64,000 nt of DNA from Moringa oleifera (lineage: Eukaryota; Streptophyta; Magnoliopsida; Brassicales; Moringaceae): positions 744,001 to 808,000 of the forward strand of contig JAJFZO010000882.1 in the NCBI GenBank assembly GCA_021397835.1. The letters run 5' to 3'. A program made the translations under genes and the position numbers. Below, in pieces: positions 24,445 to 36,637 of the stretch (position 1 is its first letter; every line of letters starts with the position of its first letter). The notes below the pieces were generated by a model, which saw only the letters and a program-made list of their open reading frames with translations, was not told the origin of the DNA and made no database searches.

Positions 24445-26009
24445 AAATCAGATTGTTTGATACACAGTTGTTTCGTTTTTCATTTTCCACACAATGAGAG
24501 AATTAGGGCTTCTAATTCTGAAACATAGAATATAATTTGACTTTGTAATTTGACAGTTGTAAGGGAGCCACCTTCATAGTTTTACAGTATACAAGATTGG
24601 TGAATTATGCATGGCTCCAGTATTATCAAGCAAAGAAATACAGAAAACTTTTCCTTTGTTTCTTGCTTTTTTGTGACCTCGGTTGGAGCCAGAATGAGAG
24701 CATGCCACCACTGTACACCATTGACACACTGTCTGAGTCTCAACCTGAACAAGTTGAGCTGTCAAACTTTTCTGAACTTCTATTGGTCAATCTCTTGCTC
24801 AGACCCAGAAAACAGCACTGCCTGGAATTGAAGAAACACTGGTTAAATTCTGACCAAATTGACAATTTATGGACTTTGTACTGAACTGCTTCACGGAAAG
24901 TCTCAAAATCTGAAAAACTCAGCTGTTAACCCTTTGACCATGCATAAAATTTTAAATCCAAACTACGAGAAAAGCTCAGATGTGGAAATACTAAGAGATT
25001 ATAGAATTTCATTAACTTTTCATCTACTTTGAGGTCTTAACAAGTGTGCTCAATTTTATTTTCGAAGAAACTCTGAGGCACAACCAGCACAAAATCAATA
25101 CCAGATGACTTAGCAAACAGCAATCAGTTTGAGATGCTTTCAGAAAATTGCGAGCTTATAGGTTGTTGATTTCTTATTGTGAAGGAACAGGGTTTCTGGG
25201 CTACACAAGCAAAAATCTACATTGTTTCTCTAGAAAGATGCACATCCTAACATAGTAGGAAAGGCTGCAAGTTCTAGCAAGTAGCAAGTTATGCCAAGCA
25301 GCAACAGATGATGAAAAATGGTTTCAAGAGACCAATACAAGTCACTGATCGAAAACTGGCAAGAAAGAGTAGAGAACAATCAATGGGGTTTCTTGCAGCT
25401 ATGCTTATGAGAGAATTTAATCAAGTAAGCAGTTGTTTGTTGATGCAAGGTTACATGCAAAAAAACCAAACATGCATAAATCAGATCCTACATTATAAGA
25501 ATGAAGCAAATACTTTTGACCTAAATAATGGATGCCTGAATCTTATTGTCAAGAACAATTGCATGGCTAAACCAGAATAGCACAATATCAAATGCTTTTA
25601 CATGTCGCCAGCCATTATTTCTCTTCACATCATTTTCTAAACCTGAATCTCTTTATCCCAGTAGATAAAAACAAACCTGTTGAAGTTCAATTTATATCCA
25701 TCTTACTATTAGCTGATTTAAGAGAGAAATGATTAAGAAAAGTCACTATGGTGCAGATTCTTTGATTTCAAGAAAGTAATAAATTTACAAAAACATCAAT
25801 GGGCTTTTCTTTTTACAACAAAGAGTACTTTGAAAGATTCTGCAATATTATTGCCACAGTTATACATAGAACACATATAATTATTTACAAGAAACAAAAT
25901 GGACCAATATGATGAAACAATGACAAGAATACAGTGTTAGACTCAAAATTTACAGAAATTATTACCTTGAATCAAAACTTGTTAGAGTCTTGACTTTCTT
26001 GGGCGAATG
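24445..26009. other. Space between two convergent genes
   Basis: Probable 3' UTRs of the RRM-like gene (plus) and the DUF155 gene (minus). The short frames at 24,597-24,884 and 25,308-25,580 resemble nothing and are best read as UTR or spacer. Confidence 0.5.
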
Positions 26010-29000
26010 TCACAAAGACCTTTTGACAAGATCATACAGAGATATGGCAATTTCCGCACTTATCAATATAATGATGAGCCACTCCAGAAAGTCTGATTTC
26101 CTATTCTGAAGAATTTCTTGAAGAAAACGAATATTGTGCTGCAAAGACAAAGAAGATATTACCACAAGATGCACATCAGTTGGCTGAAGCAATATCGAAC
26201 GAAATCACTGTATATTAGGCTAACAAAGTAGACCTCTACAAACTTCAACTTAAAATCAAGACTTGCAAATCTCTGAGTTAATTCAAATTCATCTCTGAGA
26301 TATTCCCATATCTGAGCATATTTAGCATCCTTCCAGGCAATATCTGATCTGCAGAACCAAGACAATTAAACTATGAGAGAGTATGTGTTAGCAGGCTAAC
26401 ATGCATTCAGAAAGTGAAAGAGAAACAAAATTAGATGAAAGAACATAGAAAGATAGATCCAGGTAAATAGCAGCAGCAGACCAGCGTACCTCGTCATCAT
26501 TTTTAAGGTTAAGTTTTCTCACACTTTATATTTTCCAGTTTGTTTTTCACACTAGAAGTTTGCAACAAACAATAAATTCTAGAGACAAAAACTTTTACCC
26601 TGTTATAAGTTCATAAAGGTTTACAGAAACTGAAAATGATGGATGATTAAATATATTACCATGTCAAAGCTATAAACGTATCTTGCCAGAATGACACTGT
26701 GCCACAATTTTATTATTGGACTTCAGCAAAGTCATCTTTTCCTCCAGTAAGGATGTAAAACCATTACCTCTCAAAAAGTCCAAGCTTAAGAATCACATCA
26801 GCGAGATTAGAATTTGCCTTCCCTACCAACTGGAAAAGTTTTTTCCTGTCCATGGTAAATGTTCCAGTTTTTTCCATCCCACGATTTATGTCAGTAAATT
26901 CTGCAACCATTCCATCAACCTAAGAGAAGAAAAAGAAAATGCATGGGCAAAATAAATCAAGCAATACAGAATGCAGGAGAGGCAGAGATGACATCTTACA
27001 TACCTGGCGTCCATAATAGTCAAGAGCGATACTTTGACCTAAAACACTACCAATGGTACGGATTCCGTCAATGTTCAAGAACTGCAACATTATGTAATCC
27101 AACCCACCTTGCATCCACGTATGTAAAGTAGGTTTCTCTCTCACCTCATACTCTGCAAATTCATTAAAAAAAAATCATGTTGAACTAAACTTAATCTTAA
27201 ATTTTATTATATGTTATGCATGCCCATTCTCCAGGAACATCCACAAGTGTGACAGCTTCCAAGCAAAACAGAGGTGAATTATCATATGATGCTCTACCTA
27301 AAACCAGAAAGAAATTAGATCCCTCTAAGATGATTTAGACAAGTAATTCAATTAGCAGCAAAGCAACTGCCAGATGTAAGTGTACATGTCCGTCCGCTGA
27401 AAAGATGTCCCAGTTCAATATGCTTGTCATGGACTAGGGGTAAAAGGGAAAAAATGCATTGTAAGAAACTATCTTGGTAAACATTTATTTACTAAAACAG
27501 CTGACATCTCAACCCAAAAAAAAATAATAATAATAAAAATAAAAATAGAGCATAGCAAATTTCATCCTAAACTTGAATAACAGTACTGATAGCAAAGGCT
27601 AACATGGCATTTAGGCCAATAGACAGATAGCATGAACCTTGACCAAAAATCTTGGATTGCCTCATCCACTCAATCTTCCTCCCAGGTTATACACATCTTT
27701 AAGTTCCTAAATGGACTTCCAAGAAAACATAAATAGAGATAATGGTAAATTTTGTTGGTGATGCACAAAGAGATAATTGGCTAGAGCAATTAAATAATTC
27801 AATGAAAATTAGGGTTCCAAAAGGACAACCAAAACATATATATATAATCGAGTAGCATAAGGTACAAAGCAAAAGGCTCATGTCAATTTCCAGAAGGTAA
27901 ATAACTCTCATAGGCACAACAGTTGAATGATGAGAAAGATTGCAACATGTAAGACCAAAGGATCGATGGAAAAAAAAAAAGAAGACTTATTTCTCATCAA
28001 GGACCTCTTGGGATATAGTACTTTCCAACAGAATATATCTCAAACTTGACCTAATTTATATATGCAATTTAAATCGTAGTTCCACATGATTATACTGTCA
28101 CATTACTAAAGTGATTTCAGTACCCAATTTAACAGTTTTTCTCGTATTTCAAGTGACTCTAACAGGAAAATTACAGGGAATAGTATGTTTACAAAGGGGA
28201 AATATTTGATAGTGAAATGAAAGATGATAGAAAAGCTCACCATCCTTTCTCATTTCCGGAAGCAATCCTGATGCATGTTTCTCTACAATTTTCAGATAGT
28301 CATCAACCTCCTGTTCACGAACATTAAACAAGACGATAGAGCCATATTGAAAAACTACCATGTAACAGCAGTCACTTCCACTTATGCAACCACCAGGACC
28401 CTGAAACAAGGAACTCAGCACCATTCTTCAGTAGTGAACTTGGTTTGATGAACCAATGAAAGAAACATATAGAAATTAGAAGCCTAACCTAGAAAACCAA
28501 CAAATTCACAATACCATAAACTGCCCTCTCAGACAGAGAATATTACCACTAAGTTACTCCCCAGCATAATTCAAGCAATATTCAACATCCAAGGTTTATG
28601 TCGAAGTAAATCTTCTTTACTCTGGATCCTTAAAGCAAAAATATAACTAGGACAGGAAAAGCAATAAAAGAGGACACATCAATTTCTTCAAGTGATACAG
28701 ATGCCCAACAAAGAGACTTGACTAGCCAAGCAGGCAGGCATATACTGAGAGACCATACAGTTCTTAATAATCATCAATGCATTTTGTTTCTTATCACTAC
28801 CTGGCCAATGAAAAATGTAACATCAGAGCTTGAATTCATTCTAACTAGTTGACAAACATGCATCTCCAAAATTGAAAAATCCCAAACTTTAAAATTATAA
28901 TGAATAAATAGACCTATAAAGAACAAGGAAAAGTATATTCTTCATCAACAAAATGCATATAAAAAAATGGAATTTATCCAGATACTTGAAGGGAATCTAA

Positions 29001-30344
29001 CTTATATTGCTGCACCTGATCACTTTCATTGAGTACAATTACTGGGCAACTAAACCACAATACTGGTACAAAGGCACAGAATTAAAACACATATAACTGG
29101 TGATTTTTGTTCTCATTAGAGAAACAGAGAACTGAGTATTAGAAGTCCCAATTTGTTTTGTTTTTCATCAAAGTGTCAAGAACCAGATGGAGCACCAAAA
29201 TTGATGACAGGAAAGTAGAATTACTGCAATCCAACGCACTGCCATCTATTTTGTCATTCACATACACTCAATTAAAGAAGTCTAGAGAACAATTTAGTCT
29301 AATCAGATAGAACCAAAAATGGAAAACCCCATGGTTAACTTACAATTGGATCAGAATGATTGCCGAACTTAAGAACAACATAGTTAGTCATACGTGACGT
29401 TGGAGGGATGAAATTCTGTTTGTTCTGTTCCACCAAGCTCCTCAGATCAACACTACACCAAAATATACCACTGATTTAGTCAATAAAAAATACTAAGCAC
29501 CTAGTTGAATTTGGAGCAGGATGTGTTTATTTGTTGTCCTCCCCGTTTTCACAAAAGATTTAGTTCAAATATGCAAAAGGTCGCACAGCCCATCACTTTG
29601 ATGTAAATAAAGATTTAATGGTGCGAAGTTCTCAGGTTTAATGTTGAGGGTTTTGGCCACGTGGATTCATCCTGGGGCGCGGGTTTAGGGTTTAACTGGT
29701 GGACACCAAAGATAGATAAAGAACTACCCGAATTGAATTCAATACACAATTTTCTAACCCATTTCATCTGATTCATTGTTTCCCAAGAAACACAAAACAG
29801 TTCTCCATACAGGACGTAACAAGGCGCCCTTAAATTTTCCCTTTTCACGTCTCAATTTTTATCACATTATCCTCATGTATTTCTATGTCCTTTACCTCCA
29901 AAAAAGCAACTAAAACAACATACTTCATAAAGAATCAAATAAAATAAAAAATCCAAACCTAGTGGAGAAAAAATAAGCGCGAACAGGAATAGCAGGCTTA
30001 GTATCCTCCTCTAAGCTGCCGTGGTTACCATCCCCAACCTCCGAGCACGACACCGTCTCGTTCCATTGCACAGCGTGCTGCTGCTGAGCCGAAGAAGAAA
30101 GAGGAGAAGAGAAGGAAGAAATGCACCTGACAACCAAAAGAGGACCGCAATTCGAACCCGCATACCGGGTTCTGGTCAAGCTGAGAATCAGAGAACGAGA
30201 CGTTTTTGCAGTTTCGGAGAGAGAGGACAGCAGGCGCAATTGCGCCTGTGGAGGTGGCTTCGCCTTGGAGCTCGCTCCGGTGAGGACTGCGCGGACCGGC
30301 ACCAGGCGGATGGTTTTCAAGTGGGAGTCTATGCTCCGCCACAT
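26010..30344 (-). CDS. RRG: DUF155 protein of the RETARDED ROOT GROWTH (RRG/RRL) type, predicted mitochondrial
   Basis: Seven coding exons: 29959-30344, 29344-29452, 28241-28400, 27004-27152, 26768-26919, 26234-26348 and 26010-26138; 399 aa, all joins in frame. The N-terminus (MWRSIDSHLKTIRLVPVRAV) is basic, low in acid and Ser/Ala-rich through residue 90, like a mitochondrial presequence. DUF155 starts at IPVRAYFFST (about 120) and includes QNFIPPTSRMTNYVVLKFG, YGSIVLFNVREQEVDDYL, the core IGSVLGQSIALDYYGRQVDG and LFERSDIAWKDAKYAQIWEY. A hydrophobic segment LIIILISAEIAISLYDLV at 378-395 is a single C-terminal membrane anchor. In Arabidopsis RRG acts in mitochondria and supports root meristem cell division. 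RRG versus its paralogue RRL is not settled; blocks around EYEVRE and EWLIIILIS favour RRG. Confidence 0.93.
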
Positions 30345-31055
30345 GGTTTGGCGAGAAAGAAAAGGCTGTGCGTGCCCGTGTCAGTGTGTGTATGGCGTGC
30401 TTGTCTTAGTGACTTTTAAACTAGTCCCTCGCTACACAGTGTACTTTTTTTTTTTTCTTTAGAGATATATGGCAGTCTTTTTTTATTTTTATTTAAAAAA
30501 AGATTTAGAATTTTATTTTAATAAAATATGATTTTATCAATTTAAATCAAATTAAGTTTATATCAAAAGTTTAAAAAAATTATATTAAAATATTTAATAA
30601 TAAATTTTAATTTTAATTTTCTTTAAATTTTAAAATATATATTCAAATTATTGCTAAACTAATTTTAAAATTTTTAAATATTAAAATTTATTTTCTAAAA
30701 TTTATATCATTAAAATTTTGAAAAATAATTTAAATAATTTAAGATCACACAAATTATTGAAATTTAAATATTAAATTTAAAAAATATAAATTTTATTTTT
30801 ATTATTTTTAAAATATTTTAATAATAATATTTTTAATATTTCATAATTGTTTGAATAAACATTTTATTCATATTAAATTAGTAAATAAAATTTCAATTTT
30901 AAAAAAATATCAAAATTTTATATAATATATATCCTAGTTTTCATTTATATTATTATACGTATAAATAATTTCTTTTTTATATTTAAAGAAAATACTATTC
31001 CAATATTATTCATAGGAGGCCAGCCAAGAAACGGTGCGTTTATTTGAGGGGAAAC
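30345..31055. promoter_or_regulatory. Bidirectional promoter between the RRG-type and PPR genes
   Basis: About 0.7 kb separates the two start codons, which point away from each other. The flanks (30,345-30,430 and 31,000-31,055) are GC-richer leaders. The core, about 30,440-30,990, is extremely AT-rich and resembles an inverted repeat copy. Confidence 0.6.
30500..30905 (-). repeat. AT-rich inverted-end repeat, probable decayed copy in the promoter core
   Basis: Read on the minus strand it shows 'aatatgaataaaatgtttattcaaacaa' and 'ttaaaatattttaaaaataataaaaataaaattta', similar to the left-half phrases of better copies. More degraded than the others, so less certain. Confidence 0.3.
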
Positions 31056-33749
31056 ATGGCTGAGTCGATTCCAAAGAGAAAAGGGTTTAATGCTGAAGGG
31101 GTTTATTCTCTGATTAACTGTTCTCCACAGCTAAGGGAAACAATGAGAACTTCGCTCAGTCCTTCACTGGCTCCTCCGCTTCTTTTCCGCTCTTTCAGAT
31201 GTGCCAAATCTCTCTGCACGCAACCAGGATTTCCTAGTAAATTGGAAGAATCAACATTTTGCGAGAATCCCAACCCGGACACCTGTTTTCCCGAGAGAAT
31301 TACCCCAGGGACAGATTTGCCGGAGAAGTCCAGCCTAGAATGCGATTTTGATGGAAACCTTGTCTCCCCGGCTTTCGCTACCAAACCCATACGGGAAAAC
31401 GGGGTCTTAACGCAAGCCAATGTGATCAATACTCTTCTCAGCCGCAAAAACAACCCGGAATCAGCTTTTCGATACTTTCTTCGGAAAGAAAAGCAGCGCG
31501 GTTTCGTCAAAAGCCTTGATGTATTCTGCGTTTTACTTCACATTTTGGTGGGATTCTCACGGACCGGCAGGGTTGCTAAGAAATTGCTGAACCAGTACGT
31601 TTCAGGATATTCGGATCCGACGCCTGCTGTTCTAGTAGATCACTTGATTGATTGCGCTAAAAATTTTGGCTTTCAGCCTGATTCGCAGGTGTTTAATTAC
31701 TTGTTGAATAGTTATGTTAGAGCTAATCGGTTAGATGATGCTAGTGATTGTTTTAATGAAATGATAGACCGTGATATAGTTCCTAGCATTCCATTTATGA
31801 ACATTCTTTTAACAGCCTTAGTTAGGAGGAATTTAATTGATGAAGCACGAGAATTGTATGGTAAGATGCTTACAAGGGGTGTTACCGGTGATCGTGCTAC
31901 AGTACATCTGATGATGCGTGCCTGTTTGATAGAGGGGAAGCATGAGGAGGCAGAAGAGTGTTTTAGAGAGGCAAAGGCTAGAGGGCTTGAACTTGATGCA
32001 GCTGTATATAGTACTGCCATTAATGCTGCCTGCCAGAGACCCAATTTGGGTGTCCCTTGTGGGCTCTTGAGGGAAATGAGTGAAATGGGGTGGGTTCCTT
32101 ATGAAGGTACATTTACCACTGTCATCGGGGCTTGTGTGAAGCAGGGAAATATGGCAGAGGCATTGAGGCTTAAGGATGAGATGCTGAGTTGTGGGAAACC
32201 AATGAACGTGGTAGTTGCGACCAGTTTGATAAAAGGATATTGCAAGAAAGGTGATTTGCATAGTGCTTTGGAACTTTTTGATAAGATTAAGAAGGAGGGA
32301 CCACCTCCGAACAAGGTCACCTATTCGGTTTTGATTGAATGGTGTTGTAAGAATGGGAATATGGAAAAGGCTTGCGAGCTTTATGAAGAAATGAAGCTCA
32401 TGGGTATCCAACCGACCATATTCAATTTCAATTCCTTGATACAGGGATTTTTGAAATCTCAGTCACTAGATGAGGCATCAAAGCTGTTTGATGAGGCTGT
32501 TGATTGTGGTCTGGCCAATATTTTCACTTATAATTGTTTTTTATTATGGTTCTGTAAGGACAGCAAGGTAAGTGAAGCTGGCAGCTTGTGGGAAAAGATG
32601 GTGACTAGGGGTGTCCTGCCAGATACTGTTTCTTACAACAACATGATCCTTGCACACTGCAGAATGAAAAACATGGATATGGCATATGGTGTATACTTGG
32701 AGATGCTTGAAAAGGGTTTAAATCCGACTGTTGTAACATTTTCCATTTTGATCGATGGCTATTTCAAAGTTGGTAATGCTGAACGTGCCTTTGATGTCCT
32801 TGATCAAATGAAGGGATCAAATATTGCCCACACTGATTATATATTCAACACAACTATCAATGGTTTGTGTAAAGTTGGACGAACATCTAAGGCAAGAGAT
32901 ATGTTGAAGAAATATGTTGAGGAGGGTTTTGTTCCCTTTTGTATGACATATAATAGCATAATAGATGGGTTTATAAAAGATGGTTCAATCGATTCTGCAT
33001 TGATAGTGTATAAAGAGATGTGTGAGAATGGAATTTCTCCAAATGTTATCACCTATACCAGCCTTATAAATGGGTTTTGCAAAACCAATAACCTTAATCT
33101 TGCCTTAAAAATGCAGAATGAGATGAAAGAGAAGGGTCTTGAACTGGATGTCAAAGCATATGGTGCTCTAATTGATGGATTTTGCAAAAAACCAGACATG
33201 CAAAGTGCGTCCAAACTTTTCTCCGAACTCCTTGAAGTTGGGTTGTCTCCAGAGGCTCCTGTCTATAATAGCATGATTAGTGGCTTTCGGAATGTAAATA
33301 ACATGGATGCAGCACTTGACTTGCATAAGAAAATGATAGCTGAGGGGGTTCCTTGTGATTTGAAAACCTACACTACACTAATTGATGGATTGCTGAAAGA
33401 GGGTAAATTACTATCTGCATCAGATCTTTACTCAGAGATGCTTGCCAAAGGCATTGTGCCTGATGTAGTTACATATACTGTATTGATTAATGGTCTTTGT
33501 AACAAAGGGCAGTTGGAGAATGCACGCAAAATTCTTAAAGAGATGGATGCAAAGAGCATGACTCCTAATGTTCTAATTTATAATACATTAATCGCTGGGC
33601 ACTTCAGGGAGGGGGATCTACAGGAGGCTTTTAGACTGCATAATGAGATGCTTGACAGAGGTCTTCAACCTGATGATACTACTTATGATATCCTTGTAAA
33701 TGGGAAAGTCAAAGGGGAAAATTTGTTCTCTGGAACTGCATGTACCTGA
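31056..33749 (+). CDS. P-class pentatricopeptide repeat (PPR) protein, predicted mitochondrial (At3g54980/LOJ type)
   Basis: A single open frame without introns. The first ATG is at 31056 (897 aa). An in-frame ATG at 31143 begins MRTSLSPSLAPPLLFRSFRC, a better organelle-targeting start, and gives 868 aa, close to the length of the Arabidopsis relatives as I remember them; I prefer it. From about residue 200 to the end run about 19 full and one partial 35-residue PPR motifs (for example VVTYTVLINGLCNKGQLENA). There is no E or DYW extension, so this is a P-class protein that binds organelle RNA rather than a typical C-to-U editing factor. Gene order next to a SMZ/SNZ-type AP2 gene and UPF2 supports orthology with At2g39230 (LOJ)/At3g54980. 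Head-to-head with the RRG-type gene. Confidence 0.93.
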   Translation: MAESIPKRKGFNAEGVYSLINCSPQLRETMRTSLSPSLAPPLLFRSFRCAKSLCTQPGFPSKLEESTFCENPNPDTCFPERITPGTDLPEKSSLECDFDGNLVSPAFATKPIRENGVLTQANVINTLLSRKNNPESAFRYFLRKEKQRGFVKSLDVFCVLLHILVGFSRTGRVAKKLLNQYVSGYSDPTPAVLVDHLIDCAKNFGFQPDSQVFNYLLNSYVRANRLDDASDCFNEMIDRDIVPSIPFMNILLTALVRRNLIDEARELYGKMLTRGVTGDRATVHLMMRACLIEGKHEEAEECFREAKARGLELDAAVYSTAINAACQRPNLGVPCGLLREMSEMGWVPYEGTFTTVIGACVKQGNMAEALRLKDEMLSCGKPMNVVVATSLIKGYCKKGDLHSALELFDKIKKEGPPPNKVTYSVLIEWCCKNGNMEKACELYEEMKLMGIQPTIFNFNSLIQGFLKSQSLDEASKLFDEAVDCGLANIFTYNCFLLWFCKDSKVSEAGSLWEKMVTRGVLPDTVSYNNMILAHCRMKNMDMAYGVYLEMLEKGLNPTVVTFSILIDGYFKVGNAERAFDVLDQMKGSNIAHTDYIFNTTINGLCKVGRTSKARDMLKKYVEEGFVPFCMTYNSIIDGFIKDGSIDSALIVYKEMCENGISPNVITYTSLINGFCKTNNLNLALKMQNEMKEKGLELDVKAYGALIDGFCKKPDMQSASKLFSELLEVGLSPEAPVYNSMISGFRNVNNMDAALDLHKKMIAEGVPCDLKTYTTLIDGLLKEGKLLSASDLYSEMLAKGIVPDVVTYTVLINGLCNKGQLENARKILKEMDAKSMTPNVLIYNTLIAGHFREGDLQEAFRLHNEMLDRGLQPDDTTYDILVNGKVKGENLFSGTACT

Positions 33750-34724
33750 TGAGGCAGTCAAAACTATTTGTTTTGATCTGTTTCCAGTTTTGTTTTGGTC
33801 ATTTGAAGATCAAAATCCATTGCTAAAGGTATGTTGCTGGCCCTTTCTGTTCATCTTCATTAAATAGGGTCATTTTGGCTAATTCCGAATACAGATGCTT
33901 TCATTTAACTAATGGTCACTCTATCTGCATTTCTTGAATCTTGGTCATTTGTAATTTGCTTATGAATCAGTTTTGTAGGAGGTCTCAAATTGACAGCTTG
34001 ATATTATAGATGGGAAATGAGAAGATTCGTATTGCTTGTAGATGTTGCTGGTATAAGTTAACTTGAAAACTTTAATATTGAGCCTCAATAAGGTACATGC
34101 TGATCAAGGTCATTTTCTTTTTTAATTCACGAAATCGTTTCGAGATTTGTGCATTTCTCCCTTCTTTTTTTTTTTTTTTTCAATACCATTAAGCAATCTC
34201 TATTGCATGTATGATCATTCCTATTAATATGAGACATTTTCAGGATGGGAGTGAGTGGGGAACGTATTCTCAGGGTACTGCCCTTTGCATTTGGAATACA
34301 AAACACATTGGCACTGGGATGTCTACACGAATCCTTGACCTTGTTGATGGAAAGAGGAACATAGTTTGTCTCTAGTTGTTGTCCTTAAGTTATTGCTATT
34401 GCCATAACTGAGTATTGTACGGGTTTGCGTTCTTAAGGACTTGTTGAGTATGTGATTTTCTTCTGAATCCATATAAACTCTGCAGGGGCACACATCCAGC
34501 AAAGGAGGTCAGTTATGGTGCATACCATTAATTCATTGTATATTCTTATTTGCCTTTTTTGATGTTTTGTATCCTTTCGATTTGTAATGAACTCATTGAT
34601 TTCAATGCCAAAAAGACAATGCTTGACCATTATGGGTCGGAAGTTATTTGAATCAACTTACGGTCCATTATCTCTTATTGGATTTCAGGACACAAATGGT
34701 GTGGTATATTAGTCATCCTGTTGG

Positions 34725-34761
34725 ACACACGCACACGTGCGTGTGCGTACATGCATATATG
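34725..34761. repeat. 37-bp strictly alternating purine-pyrimidine tract
   Basis: Every base from 34,725 to 34,761 alternates purine and pyrimidine (CA, CG, TG, then TA steps), centred on cacGTGcgtg. This is the type of sequence that can adopt Z-DNA. Confidence 0.75.
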
Positions 34762-35360
34762 GGATCTCCTGCTTAACTATGCTAGTTGCATGATCTTCCT
34801 CTGAAGTAGCTTCCCTTGCTTTCTCTCTGACCACATTCGTATAAAGACAATTTGTTTTTCATCCCAGTCAAACCTTATCTAAAACCTGAATCCATAAGTG
34901 GTGTGCTGTTGTATTTAGTGGGATATCTTCATTTTCGTTGAAACTTACACAAAATTCTCTTTCTGAAAATTCTCTTTCTGCATGCCATGTGATGAAGATG
35001 ACGATGAGGACATTTCAGAATTTGTCCTCTTTTTTTTTTTTTTTGGGTCTTCCATGAAGTAGCTATAGCCAATTCCTTACTCTCATAGTGAAACTGGAAT
35101 GAGATATTATTCATTATGCATGGGCTGACTTTTGGGTATAGCTGATAACAGGTGGTACATAGTTTCCTTCTGTTTCGATTTTGTACATACTCCCCTGTTT
35201 CTTGCAGTTTGCATGTCGTCAAATTTCACAACACTTAAGGAAATTGGTAGCATTTATCTTCACTCACATGGGGAACATTCAGGGTTCTCTCTACGAAATA
35301 TTGCATTACCTCTTGCCATCAAAGATGATATGCTGAATCAAAGCCGGTGGCCCCGCAAAC

Positions 35361-35470
35361 CCACTAATTATTGAATGTGGTTTGTGTCTGTTGTTGATGC
35401 TTCATCTTCGTCGGCCACTAATTATTGAATGTGGTTTGTGTCTGTTGTTGATGCTTCATCTTCGTCGGCC
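35361..35470 (+). repeat. Exact 54-bp tandem duplication
   Basis: The unit from 'ccactaattattgaatgtgg' to 'cttcatcttcgtcgg' occurs at 35,361-35,414 and again at 35,415-35,468 with no difference seen, so the duplication is recent. The period is a multiple of three and keeps an open frame. Confidence 0.9.
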
Positions 35471-36092
35471 CCTGGGCATACACAAGAGGCAGAATGAGGG
35501 GGGAAACAGCTCAGTCGATGTTTGGAAATCTAGAGATGCCAATTACTTCGAAAAGAACTCTTCCTTGTTGTCTGCTGGAAGATCATCACTACTTATCCCT
35601 ACCAGTCTTGAGAACATAAGCACTAGAAGATGACCCTATGGAAGTATTACGGAAAGAAAATGAACGAAGGTCATCATTGGTTTGCCATAACCTGTAGACC
35701 CCAAATCACAGGTCAGTCACTTCTTTCCTATAGCAAAGTTACATCCTCGCATGAACTTTGTACTTAAAATTCTAGTTGGTCAAAAGTTAGAGGAAGGCGC
35801 CACTTAACATTCTTGAACTAACAGTCAAGCTTGGAAGAATAGTTTTGAATGCAGAGCCTGGTATGGTTAAATTTCCAATATCTCTCTTCACTCTAATTAT
35901 GATTCAGGATTGAGCAGGTTCAAGTTGATCCCAGGAAATTAATAAACCATTTAATTATGCTACTTGTCTTTTATCTATATATGGTCCAAATCTATTAAAT
36001 CTGTATGAATTTGAATCTTTTGCTGAATTTTAACTAAGCTTTATGGTTCAGGAAAAAAATTTTGATTGAACAATCATAATGTTTGATCTGAT

Positions 36093-36301
36093 GATTTACT
36101 TTTGATTGGAGAATCTCCTATATACTTTTAAGTTGTGATTATCGAAAGGAAATCTTGAACATTGATTTGCTTCTGATTGAAAAATTGCTGATGTATTCTA
36201 ATATCGTGAATATTAGAAGATAAATCGTAACGTTGGATTGTTGATTTACTTATGATTGAAGAATCTCTGATGTATTCTAAGATTGTGATTATAAGAAGGA
36301 A
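36093..36301 (+). repeat. Three diverged tandem copies of a ~71-79 bp unit
   Basis: Copies start at 36,093, 36,164 and 36,243 with 'gattta/gct...gattg.a.aat..ct..tgtattcta..tgtgat'. They lie in the 3' flank of the AP2 gene. A fainter earlier copy may start near 36,060. Confidence 0.6.
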
Positions 36302-36637
36302 GCATTAAAAGTGATCACAAATTTTTATTTCATGCCCCTATCAATGGTATTGGTACTATCTGATTGTCAAGGCTGTCCAAATCTTCTACAGGGAAAAAAA
36401 CATCTCATCAGCCTTCCCAGTCCTGCTGGAAATCTCATTCTCCATGCGGGAAAATCTTCCGAGTTAAATGCTATTAATTGCATTACTGTTTTATGAAAGA
36501 AACTTCTCAGACAACATAGCAAACTATGCTTCATATTAATAAATAAGATACACAATTTGAAACAAACACAAACTCTACAGGCTGCTATGGTGGGTTCAAT
36601 TTCTTTCTCCTCTCACGTAACTTTATAAAATTCGCAT

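Larger units (their letters stand above)
33750..36637. other. Space between convergent PPR and AP2 genes, with local repeats
   Basis: Probable PPR 3' UTR (perhaps to about 34.3 kb) and AP2 3' UTR (from 36,637 down). It also holds an alternating purine-pyrimidine tract, an exact 54-bp tandem duplication and decayed ~71-79 bp repeats (listed separately). An 83-codon frame at 35,382-35,633 spans the duplication; without similarity to known proteins I do not call it a gene. Confidence 0.5.

Noticed and set aside
24597..24884. 95-codon plus frame after the RRM-like gene
   Set aside because: Two overlapping frames are open and neither resembles a protein. It fits a 3' UTR.
30021..30462. Long plus-strand frames opposite the first RRG exon
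   Set aside because: They are the complement of a well-supported, GC-rich coding exon and have no family features.
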